DNA of 64,000 nt from Paenibacillus alba (GTDB lineage Bacteria > Bacillota > Bacilli > Paenibacillales > NBRC-103111), in assembly GCF_013204855.1 (NCBI RefSeq), contig NZ_JABMKZ010000018.1, positions 62,001-126,000 of the forward strand. Direction: 5' to 3'. The position numbers and the translations under genes were made by a program. A model generated the notes under the pieces. That model was not told the DNA's origin and did no database searches. It saw nothing but the letters and a program-made list of their open reading frames with translations. Positions 44,436 through 53,727 of the stretch are shown here, in pieces (within the stretch, counting starts at the first letter, position 1; every line of letters begins with the position of its first letter).

Positions 44436-46121
44436 TTACTTCCTTGTTTTATGGAGGATCGCTTCCCTAAATTCCTGTGGCGACACCTCTTTCATTTTTC
44501 GAAAAAATGCTGTGAAGTAGGAAGGAGATTCAAAACCTAATTTCAAAGCAATTTCATTTATTTTCATCTGCATATCCTCCAGCATGTTCACCGCCATCTC
44601 CGCTTTGGTTGCATTAATATAATCGGACAAATTCCGCCCCGTAAGCTGCTTATAGAAACGCGATAGATAGGAAGGGTTGAAATGGACCACTTCAGCAATT
44701 CTGGCAAGGGAGAGATCACCGCTCAAATTCTCGTTAATAAACCTGTGAATGCGCTCAACCAGCAAATTTTCTCCCTTTTCAACCTGCTGCTGTTTCTCCA
44801 GGCATATCTGTTTGCCAAGTTCGAGATAATAGGATTCCACCGCCATCCAATCACCGGGAATGTCCATCATAGCAAAACTTTCGATCGGCATATGATCCTT
44901 GGCTCTGTCCGATAGCTGTTGATTATTGATATTGGCCAAGAAGACCAGCACAAACGCATAATACCTTTCTAGACCAAGAAGGTAATTCTGAGAGGTTTCA
45001 TGCTGCAAGCTGATGATCAGGTCTTTGCAAATCGTTTCTGCTTGGAGCTCATCCCCTTCATCCAACTTCTTTTCCAGTAAGCGCAGCTTTTTGTTAAATT
45101 CATCCGAATAAGCAGCAACCTTGGAAGGCTCCACTTTAAAAAGTTCGTTCGCCATGCCAAGGTCCATCATCGTCATTTTTTGCCCGGATACCATTCTTTT
45201 CTTGATCATCGCTTTCATCAGTTCGAATTCTTTATGCAGGTTGTCCCACTCCACAGCGCCTCTTGATATGACGAAAGATATGTCCATTTGCAGCAAATCG
45301 CGGCATGCATTTTGAACCGATTCAAGAATGCCTTTTAAATAAGTGACAAATCCTCTCCAATCGACCGCATCGTCTTCACTTCGAAATCTGTCCGCATTCG
45401 CAGCTAGTTGCAGAAACGAAATCATCATCGAATTCTCATAGACAATCTCTTCGCTTGTTAGCACAGAAGGCCAATACTGTTCAACTAGGTTTCGCACAGC
45501 ATACAGGGCGTTTCGTTTATTGGCATACGACATGCCTTCGGACCAACTGTCAATCTTGCCAACGAGCAGCAGCACAGGCGCTTCCCGATTCAACTTTATG
45601 GCTTGTTCTGCAAATAATTCTTCGGATAAAAGGTCATATACACGCTCTCCTAATAGAAGCGCCTCGAACAATTCCTTTTTCAGCAGCGGCGCCATGACTA
45701 GCATTTGGTTTCGGGCCTTTTCCACGATATCCTTGTTCTTAAGCTCATCCTCTATTTTCTTTAACGCATTGGTGACCGCCCCGATGACAACCTTATCTTC
45801 TTCTGTTTTTAAAATATAGCTTTCCACATTTTTTTGAATCGCCGTATAAACATAATCAAACTCATTATGCCCCGTCAAAAAAATGATTTTGCAGGCAGGC
45901 CAGTAAAATAAAATCTCATCCATTAACTGCAAGCCATTTTTCTCCGGCATACGAATATCGCTGAGCACAACATCAATCTTCGTCTTCTTGATCACGTCAA
46001 TCGCCTCAAACGCTGAATACGCCTTGCAGATATCGAGATCAAGCTCCTCCCTTTCCTGAAACATCTGTACCAGTCCTTCAACAATCGCCGGTTCATCGTC
46101 AACAATTAAGAGTCTATACAT
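44436..46121 (-). CDS. YesN-type AraC response regulator (module 1)
   Basis: A 561-residue response regulator. Receiver 1-120 (LLIVDDEPAIVEG, phospho-acceptor Asp55 in VVLSDIRMPEKNG, Lys in YILKTEED). A long helical middle follows, then a C-terminal AraC HTH pair at about 460-555 (LARIAEVVHFNPSYLSRFYK, INEIALKLGFESPSYFTAFF). It should activate the downstream transporter operon when phosphorylated by the adjacent kinase. Its ATG follows GGAGG and overlaps the kinase stop by eight bases, so translation is coupled. Confidence 0.92.
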   Translation of the reverse strand: MYRLLIVDDEPAIVEGLVQMFQEREELDLDICKAYSAFEAIDVIKKTKIDVVLSDIRMPEKNGLQLMDEILFYWPACKIIFLTGHNEFDYVYTAIQKNVESYILKTEEDKVVIGAVTNALKKIEDELKNKDIVEKARNQMLVMAPLLKKELFEALLLGERVYDLLSEELFAEQAIKLNREAPVLLLVGKIDSWSEGMSYANKRNALYAVRNLVEQYWPSVLTSEEIVYENSMMISFLQLAANADRFRSEDDAVDWRGFVTYLKGILESVQNACRDLLQMDISFVISRGAVEWDNLHKEFELMKAMIKKRMVSGQKMTMMDLGMANELFKVEPSKVAAYSDEFNKKLRLLEKKLDEGDELQAETICKDLIISLQHETSQNYLLGLERYYAFVLVFLANINNQQLSDRAKDHMPIESFAMMDIPGDWMAVESYYLELGKQICLEKQQQVEKGENLLVERIHRFINENLSGDLSLARIAEVVHFNPSYLSRFYKQLTGRNLSDYINATKAEMAVNMLEDMQMKINEIALKLGFESPSYFTAFFRKMKEVSPQEFREAILHKTRK

Positions 46122-47859
46122 CACTGCCGCCTCCATAATTAAAATGAATGATCACTTCTGCTTTCAACCCGCCATGTTCGCTTCTGGAAACAAATACGCC
46201 GCTAGGCTTGCCATACTCCAACTGGATTCGCCTGCACACATTGATGATGCCTGTCTTTTCAAGAACAATGGAGCAATTAGCCAACTTCTTCTGAAGGGCA
46301 TGAAGCCTTTCATCCGTCAGCTTATTTCCGTCATCCTCCACACAAATACACAAGGTTTTTTTCCCGTAAGTGACCGTAATATGGATATTGCCGCCTCTAC
46401 GTTCGTTCTCGAAAGCATGCTCAAAGGTATTCTCGATAATCGGCTGCAGAATCAGACGAGGCACCATGAGATGCTTGCAGGCATCTGGAATTTCACCGGT
46501 AACAACATGAATCCGATTCGAAAACCGTATACGCTGAATCTCCACATAATCCATAGCATGCCGATATTCCTTGTCAAACGGCACCTCATCCGCACCGCTT
46601 CTTGTAACAAACTGATAGTAACTGCCCAGCTTCTGGGCTAAAGTGGCCACGGTTTCATAATCCTTCGCCTTGCACATCATATAAATATTGAAAAATCCAT
46701 TGTACAGAAAGTGAGGCTTGATCTGCGACTGCAGCTGCTTTAACTCCGAATGCTGCAGCGCCATCTTTTGCTCATAATTTTGCCGGATGGATTGCCTCAG
46801 CTTGTCGATCATCTTATCGAAGCTCCTGTAGAGATAGCCAAACTCAATATCATTTTTGGGCCTAATCAAAATATCCAGGTTATCCGTTTCCAGCGTTCTG
46901 AACGCAGCAATCAGTTCTTTCAAAGGGTTATGGATCATCAATTTGACTGAAAATGAAAAAACAACAATAATGACAACCGAAACCAGCGACATAACAAGCA
47001 GCCAAATATTAAATGTCTTCAGAGACCCCGTGAGCTCATTTTGGTTCATATAGGAATAGAGTGACAATCCGAGCGTACTTATGTGGTTGTAAGTGATCCT
47101 GTAACTTTGATCTCCAAATTTTAAAATATGGCTATCATCATTTTTATTGTTCTGCTCCACGGAAACATTATCATGTATTTTTCTTACAATAGGGTCATCC
47201 TGCTTGGCCGATATATAGTAGCTAAAATCCTCATTGGTAATAAAAGCTCCCGAGTAGCCATAATTGCCCACTAATTGGTCTAATGTCTTTTCCAGCTTCT
47301 TAACGGACAGCTCCAAATACACAATTACACTTGAATTGTTGGCCGCTTCAATAAAAAACAATCTTCCTTCATAATAATAAATGGAAGATTTCTTGCTATT
47401 TGAATACAGTTTACCAATTATTTCATATTCCTGATTAGGCAGCTTATTGATCCCGCTTTGGGTAGAGATCGTTCTTCCGAATGATTTCATATATACCCCG
47501 GTGTTCAGCAAATAATCACTCGAGTTCTGTATCGTGGACAAGCGTTCCTTAACCCTGTTTACGAGTTGGATTTCTTCAAATACATCCAGTGTGCCGGACA
47601 GAAAGTTCAGCTTCTGGAGATCGGAATCATTGACAACCTGCAGCTGCTGATTGCGAATGAAGGAAATCTGATCATCCAACTGGTTCGAATAAAATTGCAC
47701 CTTAGACTGGATAGAGTCGGAAAATTCCTGTTTAATAAAGGATTGCCCCTTCATATTCATCAGCAGATTGACGAAATAGACAGGAATGATCAAAGCTGCA
47801 AAAACGATAATCACTTTTTGATACACATACAATTTGGGAACCCTTGTTTTTTTTATCAC
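46114..47859 (-). CDS. YesM-type sensor histidine kinase (module 1)
   Basis: Membrane kinase of 581 residues: TM1 about 15-35, extracellular sensor 36-280, TM2 about 285-307, HAMP (NPLKELIAAFRTLETDN), the His box QIKPHFLYNGFFNIY (His about 382), and a GHKL ATPase domain with N-box LQPIIENTFEHAF. It probably senses extracellular oligosaccharide, perhaps with the binding protein. GTG 47859 follows AGGAGGGAAATAG. First gene of the operon. Confidence 0.92.
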   Translation of the reverse strand: MIKKTRVPKLYVYQKVIIVFAALIIPVYFVNLLMNMKGQSFIKQEFSDSIQSKVQFYSNQLDDQISFIRNQQLQVVNDSDLQKLNFLSGTLDVFEEIQLVNRVKERLSTIQNSSDYLLNTGVYMKSFGRTISTQSGINKLPNQEYEIIGKLYSNSKKSSIYYYEGRLFFIEAANNSSVIVYLELSVKKLEKTLDQLVGNYGYSGAFITNEDFSYYISAKQDDPIVRKIHDNVSVEQNNKNDDSHILKFGDQSYRITYNHISTLGLSLYSYMNQNELTGSLKTFNIWLLVMSLVSVVIIVVFSFSVKLMIHNPLKELIAAFRTLETDNLDILIRPKNDIEFGYLYRSFDKMIDKLRQSIRQNYEQKMALQHSELKQLQSQIKPHFLYNGFFNIYMMCKAKDYETVATLAQKLGSYYQFVTRSGADEVPFDKEYRHAMDYVEIQRIRFSNRIHVVTGEIPDACKHLMVPRLILQPIIENTFEHAFENERRGGNIHITVTYGKKTLCICVEDDGNKLTDERLHALQKKLANCSIVLEKTGIINVCRRIQLEYGKPSGVFVSRSEHGGLKAEVIIHFNYGGGSDV

Positions 47860-47999
47860 CTATTTCCCTCCTGTAGGACATCCAGCTTCAAAATGAATTT
47901 ATTGCCTATAAGCTTAGCATGAAATCAATAAGCCATGTATAAGGTCTGCCAAAAAAAGCATTCCGTGCGGTTTTGGATGATTTCGGGAAATTAAAAAAA

Positions 48000-48038
48000 A
48001 GCTGCCCTCTAAGTAGATAAACCTACTTGAGGACAGCT
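48000..48038 (-). terminator. Strong terminator after the GH16 gene
   Basis: Minus strand AGCTGTCCTCAAGTAG...CTACTTAGAGGGCAGC followed by eight T. Its stem is related to that of the terminator at 58943. Confidence 0.9.
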
Positions 48039-48057
48039 CCTTGATCATCGGAAATGC

Positions 48058-49959
48058 TTATCTTGCTTCTACGTATAGGTCATCTACTTCGAAGCTGGCT
48101 GTGTATGCTCGAACGCCAACCTTGCCTGGAGCAAGCGGAGCATTGTCCGTCGCGCTGAGTTTCTCTTCGCCATTCAAGTATCCTTTCAATTGATTGCCGA
48201 CAATTGAAAGCTCCATTCGGTACCATTCGTTGATAGTAATACTCATCGGATACGAGGCTAGATCCGTTACGACACCGTTGCTTTTTTTGCTAATAGCTAA
48301 TTTATTGGAAATTTTATCCAACCGCAGCATGTAGAAGTTATTGCTGTCTGTATAGCGGCCTGTCACGCTGGCATAACCTGTGTTCGTAAGCAGCTTGATA
48401 TTGGCCGAGATGAAAGCATTATTGTAGGATGCGCTGTTCGCGAAAGCACGGGCTTCACCAGCGATAGAAGTATTTTTCAATACATAGCTTCCATCCGTTG
48501 CAACAGACCATGTGCCCGTTGCTGTTGTCCATTTGTCAGCATTGCCGGACTCTAGGTCATCGCTGTACATGATTCGTGAGGATAGGAAATTATCCACGCT
48601 GACGATTTGATTATAGGCTCTGAAACCTGCGGCACCAAGTGTCAACTGATCGTCAGTCACCGAGAATCGTTCCACACCATTCAAATACCCTTTCAACGTC
48701 GAACCATTCAAGTACAATTTTAAATTGTAATCGTTTCCAGAAACAAACGTTTCAGGAGAAGACGCAAGAACCGTAGTCGCAGATGGAGTGACTTTGGCCA
48801 GTTCAAACATATGGTTAGTTGCATTTATTCTCAGATAGTAGTAATTGGCTGGATCCGCAGGATTAGGAGGCACGACCTCTTCATAGCGCGCTACCAAGCC
48901 GGTAATTCCTGTTGTGCCGTTCAACTTGAAATTGGCTTGCATGGCGCTGTCGGACCAACTTGCGGAAGAATAAGGTTGATCATTATACACAGCCATGGAA
49001 ACTCCGCTAGATGTGGATGTGTTGAGTCGGTTGCTGTTTCCATCGGATACGAGGCTCCAGCTGCCCGACTTTAAGTCCCAATTCGTAATGGTTCCGCTTT
49101 CAAAATTATCCGTTCGAATTGGATTGTGAGGCGAGGGGGACACTGGCGATGTAACTGGCGCCGTGCCAGTTGTCGTATAGTATCTAAAGTAATCGACATC
49201 GTACGTACCGTACAAGTATCCCGGAGGTTGAGCTGGATCAGCATTTTGTGGAATCGTTGACAAGTAGAACACCATTGGCGAATTGAATGGCGATGCTGCC
49301 TTATCTAGTGTTGCTTCTGTCCGAAGCGGATAAATAAATTCTTTCACTAGTACGTTATCTTTGTAAAAGGCCATGCGCTGAGGCCCGTAATCAACACCAT
49401 AAGTATGGTACTCGTTGGAATAGTCTCCTGTGTAAACTCCGCGGTTAGAAGCAAATAATTTGGCGTCTCCGCCGCCCGATGCAGCCAATTCCGTATTCCA
49501 GTTTAAATAACCTGCGGTAATTTGGCCGTTCTTATAGTGCTCAAAGAAGTCGATTTCCGTGAATTTGGAAAGACTATTCGTTTTGGGTAATTGCGCGTCC
49601 CAGATTTGAGTCCAAGCGGAAGGATGGAAGCCCGCGCCTGGATTGGTCCACTTGGCATTTAGTTCATAATAACCGTAACCGAAGGTACGCTTGGTTGTAA
49701 CCCCAGCGCCGCGGTAGCCGGAAACGGAGCGAGTCATGTTCAGATGAATGGCCCCTCCGGAGACCGTCACATTATTTTCGTCCGTGTATTGATTTTGTCG
49801 ATAATTCCATTCTTGCTCGTCCAGACTAGTTCCGTTAAATTCGTCTTGCCATACGAGATTGTAGCCTGCAGGGGGAGCCGCTTTTGCCTCGTCTGCTGCC
49901 GCAGATGATATTGCTACCGCAGCCAAAGTCCCCAAGCCGAATGCTAGCATCTTTCTCAT
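48058..49959 (-). CDS. Secreted GH16 beta-glucanase-like enzyme with two C-terminal modules
   Basis: A 633-residue exported enzyme. Signal peptide about 1-27 (cleavage AKA). The GH16 domain (about 32-280) starts LVWQDEFNGTSLDEQEWNYR and carries the catalytic ExDxxE in FTEIDFFEHY (near 134), a retaining endo-glycanase motif of laminarinases, lichenases and agarases. Two similar beta-sandwich modules of about 160 residues follow (FESGTITNWDLKSGSWSLVS and LESGNADKWTTATGTWSVAT), LamG/DUF1080-like and probably sugar binding. ATG 49959 lies four bases after AAAGGTGG; the frame to 49971 overlaps that site. It sits between the two sugar-uptake modules and likely supplies their oligosaccharides. Confidence 0.88.
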   Translation of the reverse strand: MRKMLAFGLGTLAAVAISSAAADEAKAAPPAGYNLVWQDEFNGTSLDEQEWNYRQNQYTDENNVTVSGGAIHLNMTRSVSGYRGAGVTTKRTFGYGYYELNAKWTNPGAGFHPSAWTQIWDAQLPKTNSLSKFTEIDFFEHYKNGQITAGYLNWNTELAASGGGDAKLFASNRGVYTGDYSNEYHTYGVDYGPQRMAFYKDNVLVKEFIYPLRTEATLDKAASPFNSPMVFYLSTIPQNADPAQPPGYLYGTYDVDYFRYYTTTGTAPVTSPVSPSPHNPIRTDNFESGTITNWDLKSGSWSLVSDGNSNRLNTSTSSGVSMAVYNDQPYSSASWSDSAMQANFKLNGTTGITGLVARYEEVVPPNPADPANYYYLRINATNHMFELAKVTPSATTVLASSPETFVSGNDYNLKLYLNGSTLKGYLNGVERFSVTDDQLTLGAAGFRAYNQIVSVDNFLSSRIMYSDDLESGNADKWTTATGTWSVATDGSYVLKNTSIAGEARAFANSASYNNAFISANIKLLTNTGYASVTGRYTDSNNFYMLRLDKISNKLAISKKSNGVVTDLASYPMSITINEWYRMELSIVGNQLKGYLNGEEKLSATDNAPLAPGKVGVRAYTASFEVDDLYVEAR

Positions 49960-50119
49960 GAATGAATCCACCTTTCAGTTTTGAAGTAGTGACACTGCTT
50001 CTGCTTCATTTGTCGACATATGATTTAAGAAGTGAGTTTAGCATATCGCACTGCTCACGGTGGAAAAATGCATTATTTATCGAAATTATGCGATATCCAA
50101 TGAAAATAAGTTCACTTAA

Positions 50120-51757
50120 TCAGTCAATCCCTGTCCCTGTTCGTTCCGTTGATAGAATCGTTCCATTCACTTCCTCATCCTGTAGTAAAGGCATGTCGAC
50201 GCCTTCAAACGTATTGCCGATGAGACAAACGTGATGTGCATCAATGGCGTGAACGCCAATTTCCGAATTCTTCATGATATTGTTCATAATGATGATATCT
50301 GTATTGAATTTGCCGCTGAAGCCCGCAGATTTAATACCGATACAACCGGATGCGCCATATCTCGGAAAAAATCCGCAATTGTCAAATTCGCAATCCTTGA
50401 TCACAATATCCGTCGCGTGTCCGCCTTCCGAGTGCACAGGCAGCTCGGCGCCTAACAAAATACCGGGATTCATTGTATTCTTATATTTGCAATTGAGAAT
50501 GAGCAGATGGTCATACCTGACTAGATGACCCGCTCCGGCAATATTCGTAAATTGCGAATCTTTGCAGATGTAGCGATCCGGCTCCCAACAGGATGCGGTT
50601 CCCAGCATTCCCGTTTGTGCCATGTCAGGCAAAGGCTGCTCGAACCAAATGCGATAATAATGTCCTCGCTCTCCTTTTCCCTCATGCTGCCACTTGGATA
50701 TAGACAATGGATAAATGTCCTCCTCATGCCATAACTCGACGACACTGCCAATTTCCAGACTAGCAAATGTATGCTTGCAGAAAAAGACGGCCTCATGCCT
50801 GCTTTCAATCCGGCTAAGCTCCAGCCAAGTACTGTGCATATTCTGTCCATCCATTCGCACGCCTTCAATGATCATCTCGTTAATAAAGATATCTCCGCTG
50901 CATTTGAACAATTTCCAGGCATCGCGGGGAGCCGTGAATAAACGGTTCCCATCCGGCTGAAAGATGATACGATCGGCATGGATTCCCTTGCAAGATTCGG
51001 TTAACATGCAAAATCCGTTTGCATTAAACGTCCTTAAATTCAATAATTTCAATTGATTGCATCTTGCAAAATAGGTTTGAAAATCCGTTTGCGCGCCTTG
51101 ATGCCAAGACAGGTGTTCGCCGACGTGCACTTTGGAAGCGACATCGGCGCTTTGTAGCCTTAACTGATTAGGTCCCACTAGTTCCCAAAGTGCCCCAGCG
51201 CCGCCTCCATACGTAACACTCTCCCCTGTTAACGCTCCTGTCTCCGGATCGAAACGGTTCATACAATAGCAGCCCATATGATCCGAGCAAGGGTTGCCCT
51301 CGAACACTTCTACCCAAATATGAGTGTCGTCTTTACGCAGCACAACTCCGGCCGATGCGAACTCCGGCTCGCGGGTAAAGGCGATATTTTTCACGGTTAG
51401 CTGATCGCAATCCTCGCACCATAGAATGGCCGGGAGGTAGCTGTGAACTTGTCCATTATTAGAACCAACAAGCACAGTTGCGGGGTTGCCTTGTTCGTCG
51501 GTAGCGCCTAGCAAGGTCAGGCTTCGCACTCCTTGGATAACGATATGGCACATCTTGCTGTCTTGCTTGGAGCTTCCAGCATCATGTTCAAAGCCATCTG
51601 TCCTGAATGTGATCTCACTCTGAAGGATATAGCGGCGCGGCTCAAATACAACGAAGCCTGCGTTCGTCTCCACTGCCCTTTGGATCGCTGCCCGAATGGC
51701 AGCCGCATCATCTTGTCCTTGGAAGTCTTTTACATAAATTGCGTCTTGAGTCATCAT
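50120..51757 (-). CDS. Right-handed beta-helix protein without signal peptide
   Basis: A 545-residue protein with pectate-lyase-3-like N-terminus (VKDFQGQDDAAAIRAAIQRA and FVVFEPRRYILQSEITF) and beta-helix coils (LTVKNIAFTRE, LKLLNLRTFNANGFCMLTES, DIVIKDCEFDNCGF, DIIIMNNIMKNSEIGVHAID). No signal peptide or membrane segment is present, which is odd for this fold; it may act on imported oligosaccharides. Catalytic residues cannot be named. ATG 51757 (or 51754) follows AAAGGCGGG; the longer frame to 51820 is not supported. Divergent from the second kinase gene. Confidence 0.72.
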   Translation of the reverse strand: MMTQDAIYVKDFQGQDDAAAIRAAIQRAVETNAGFVVFEPRRYILQSEITFRTDGFEHDAGSSKQDSKMCHIVIQGVRSLTLLGATDEQGNPATVLVGSNNGQVHSYLPAILWCEDCDQLTVKNIAFTREPEFASAGVVLRKDDTHIWVEVFEGNPCSDHMGCYCMNRFDPETGALTGESVTYGGGAGALWELVGPNQLRLQSADVASKVHVGEHLSWHQGAQTDFQTYFARCNQLKLLNLRTFNANGFCMLTESCKGIHADRIIFQPDGNRLFTAPRDAWKLFKCSGDIFINEMIIEGVRMDGQNMHSTWLELSRIESRHEAVFFCKHTFASLEIGSVVELWHEEDIYPLSISKWQHEGKGERGHYYRIWFEQPLPDMAQTGMLGTASCWEPDRYICKDSQFTNIAGAGHLVRYDHLLILNCKYKNTMNPGILLGAELPVHSEGGHATDIVIKDCEFDNCGFFPRYGASGCIGIKSAGFSGKFNTDIIIMNNIMKNSEIGVHAIDAHHVCLIGNTFEGVDMPLLQDEEVNGTILSTERTGTGID

Positions 51758-51954
51758 CCTTTTACCCGCCTTTATCTGAATTTTAAAAACAGTATAGGGC
51801 GTTCGAAGTGAAAAAAACATAAAATATCACATGATAATTTGAGGTATATGGCGGAATCATCGAAATTTGCTATATTTAGCATGATAGTGACTGTTTTTTG
51901 TCGTATACGTAGATATAATCAACTACATAACCTCCCTGAAGGAGCTAACCCGCA

Positions 51955-53727
51955 ATGAGTCGAGCAAGAGCAATGCTAAGAAAATTAAGGATCACGCCAA
52001 AAATTTTTCTGCTTACGTTTGTTTGTTTCGAACTGCTTACTCTTTTGATGGCCTTTTCGTTCAATCGGCATTCCTCCGAAATTCTAGTGAAATCGCAAAT
52101 GGGATATGCTCGGCAAGCTGTTCAAAAGTCAAACCGGTATTTGGATTCGAATTTGCAAAATATACGCACAACAATGAGTTCAATTGTGAATGACAGCAGG
52201 CTGCAAAATGGGGACTACAAGCAGTTGGAGAAGTGGATGTCGGGCAGCCTGCTTTATTTGACGCCTAATCTCAGCAACGTTCATTTCATCTCCGGAGATG
52301 AAGTGCTCGCCAGTACATCTACCCATAGCTGGGATGTGTTCAGCGACCCGGTCATCACGCGGATCTTGTCGGACGCTACCCGTGCAGAACCTTCTTGGGT
52401 AGGACCTTACCATTCCAATGTATCGGGATATACGATCACGTATGTGTTCCCGACTACCCTAACGAATGGCCGTTCCGGCTTCCTGCTCGCAGATATTAGC
52501 CTAGACAGGCTGTATTACACGTTATTTCCGGAAGAAACGCAAGATGTCATGGAGAATCTCATTATTCTGGACAAATCGCTCCACCCTGTTATGGGCAAAG
52601 CTCCTTATGTTCGCTTCGACTATGTCGACAAGCAATACAATCTCACTGGATTTGATCCTTCCATCCTGCATTCCGATTGGGGACAGATGGAGATTGCCGG
52701 TTCTGCCGACAAGGACAGCATCATTGTAACTAGAGGGTACAATACCATCGTTCAATGGCAGCTTGTGATGGTCATGAACAAGCGCGAGCTGTTGGAGCCT
52801 CTGAAACAATCGGTCGCCTTTACTTGGCAGCTTACGATTATTTGTTTTCTGCTGTCCCTCGGCTTGTCACTGCTGTTAACCGTAATCATTTCTGGCCCGA
52901 TTAAGAAAATGACCAAATTTGTACAAAGAGTCGGAGAAGGGGAGTTAGATACCTATATCGCGATCAAAACGGAAGATGAGATCGGCTACTTGGCTGTGCA
53001 GTTCAATCTTATGACCAAAAAAATGGCACAGTTGATCGTGGATTTAAAGCATAGCGAAGAGCAAAAGAAGCTTTCTGACTTCCGCGCCTTGCATGCCCAA
53101 ATCAAGCCGCATTTTCTGTATAATACTTTGAACACGATCTCCATGCTTGGACGGCGGGGCGATATGGAGAAGATGGACAGTTTAATTTCCGCGTTGTCCA
53201 ACCAACTGCATTATGCCCTAGATAATTCCCCCGATCCGGTTAAAGTTCGAGAAGAACTGATTACGATTGAGAATTATTTGGAATTAATGAAAATTCGGTA
53301 CCCGAATAAATGTGAATTTCAATTCGATATGGACCCGCTATCCCTGGAATATAAGCTGCCAAAGTTCATTCTTCAGCCGCTTGTCGAAAATGCCATTTTT
53401 CACGGGATTGTTCCCAAACCTACAGGGGGGAGCGTCTACATTGCCACTATGGTCGATCATGATTATTGGGAAATATTAATTGAAGATAACGGAATTGGCA
53501 TGAATGCTGAAACTCTGCACGCCCTTACGGAGAAGCTGCGGCGCAAAGGGACGGTTTTTGAAAATGCGGAGCATATCGGTATTCTCAATGTTCATGAACG
53601 ATTCCAGCTTATGTTCGGCGATGCCTATCAGCTTACGATCGACAGTCAACCTCATATCGGTACGAAAGTTTGGATAAAGCTTCCTAAAGAAAGGATAGAT
53701 CCCGGTGAAGCGTCTTTTATTGATTGA
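51955..53727 (+). CDS. YesM-type sensor histidine kinase (module 2)
   Basis: A 590-residue membrane kinase: TM1 about 19-38, extracellular sensor to about 285, TM2 about 288-312, HAMP (GPIKKMTKFVQRVGEGELDT), the His box HAQIKPHFLYNTLNTISMLG (His about 386), and GHKL N-box LQPLVENAIFHGI with GIGMN. Paralogue of the kinase at 46114. ATG follows GAAGGAG. A TATAAT lies at 51914-51919 without a good -35. First gene of the plus-strand module. Confidence 0.92.
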   Translation: MSRARAMLRKLRITPKIFLLTFVCFELLTLLMAFSFNRHSSEILVKSQMGYARQAVQKSNRYLDSNLQNIRTTMSSIVNDSRLQNGDYKQLEKWMSGSLLYLTPNLSNVHFISGDEVLASTSTHSWDVFSDPVITRILSDATRAEPSWVGPYHSNVSGYTITYVFPTTLTNGRSGFLLADISLDRLYYTLFPEETQDVMENLIILDKSLHPVMGKAPYVRFDYVDKQYNLTGFDPSILHSDWGQMEIAGSADKDSIIVTRGYNTIVQWQLVMVMNKRELLEPLKQSVAFTWQLTIICFLLSLGLSLLLTVIISGPIKKMTKFVQRVGEGELDTYIAIKTEDEIGYLAVQFNLMTKKMAQLIVDLKHSEEQKKLSDFRALHAQIKPHFLYNTLNTISMLGRRGDMEKMDSLISALSNQLHYALDNSPDPVKVREELITIENYLELMKIRYPNKCEFQFDMDPLSLEYKLPKFILQPLVENAIFHGIVPKPTGGSVYIATMVDHDYWEILIEDNGIGMNAETLHALTEKLRRKGTVFENAEHIGILNVHERFQLMFGDAYQLTIDSQPHIGTKVWIKLPKERIDPGEASFID

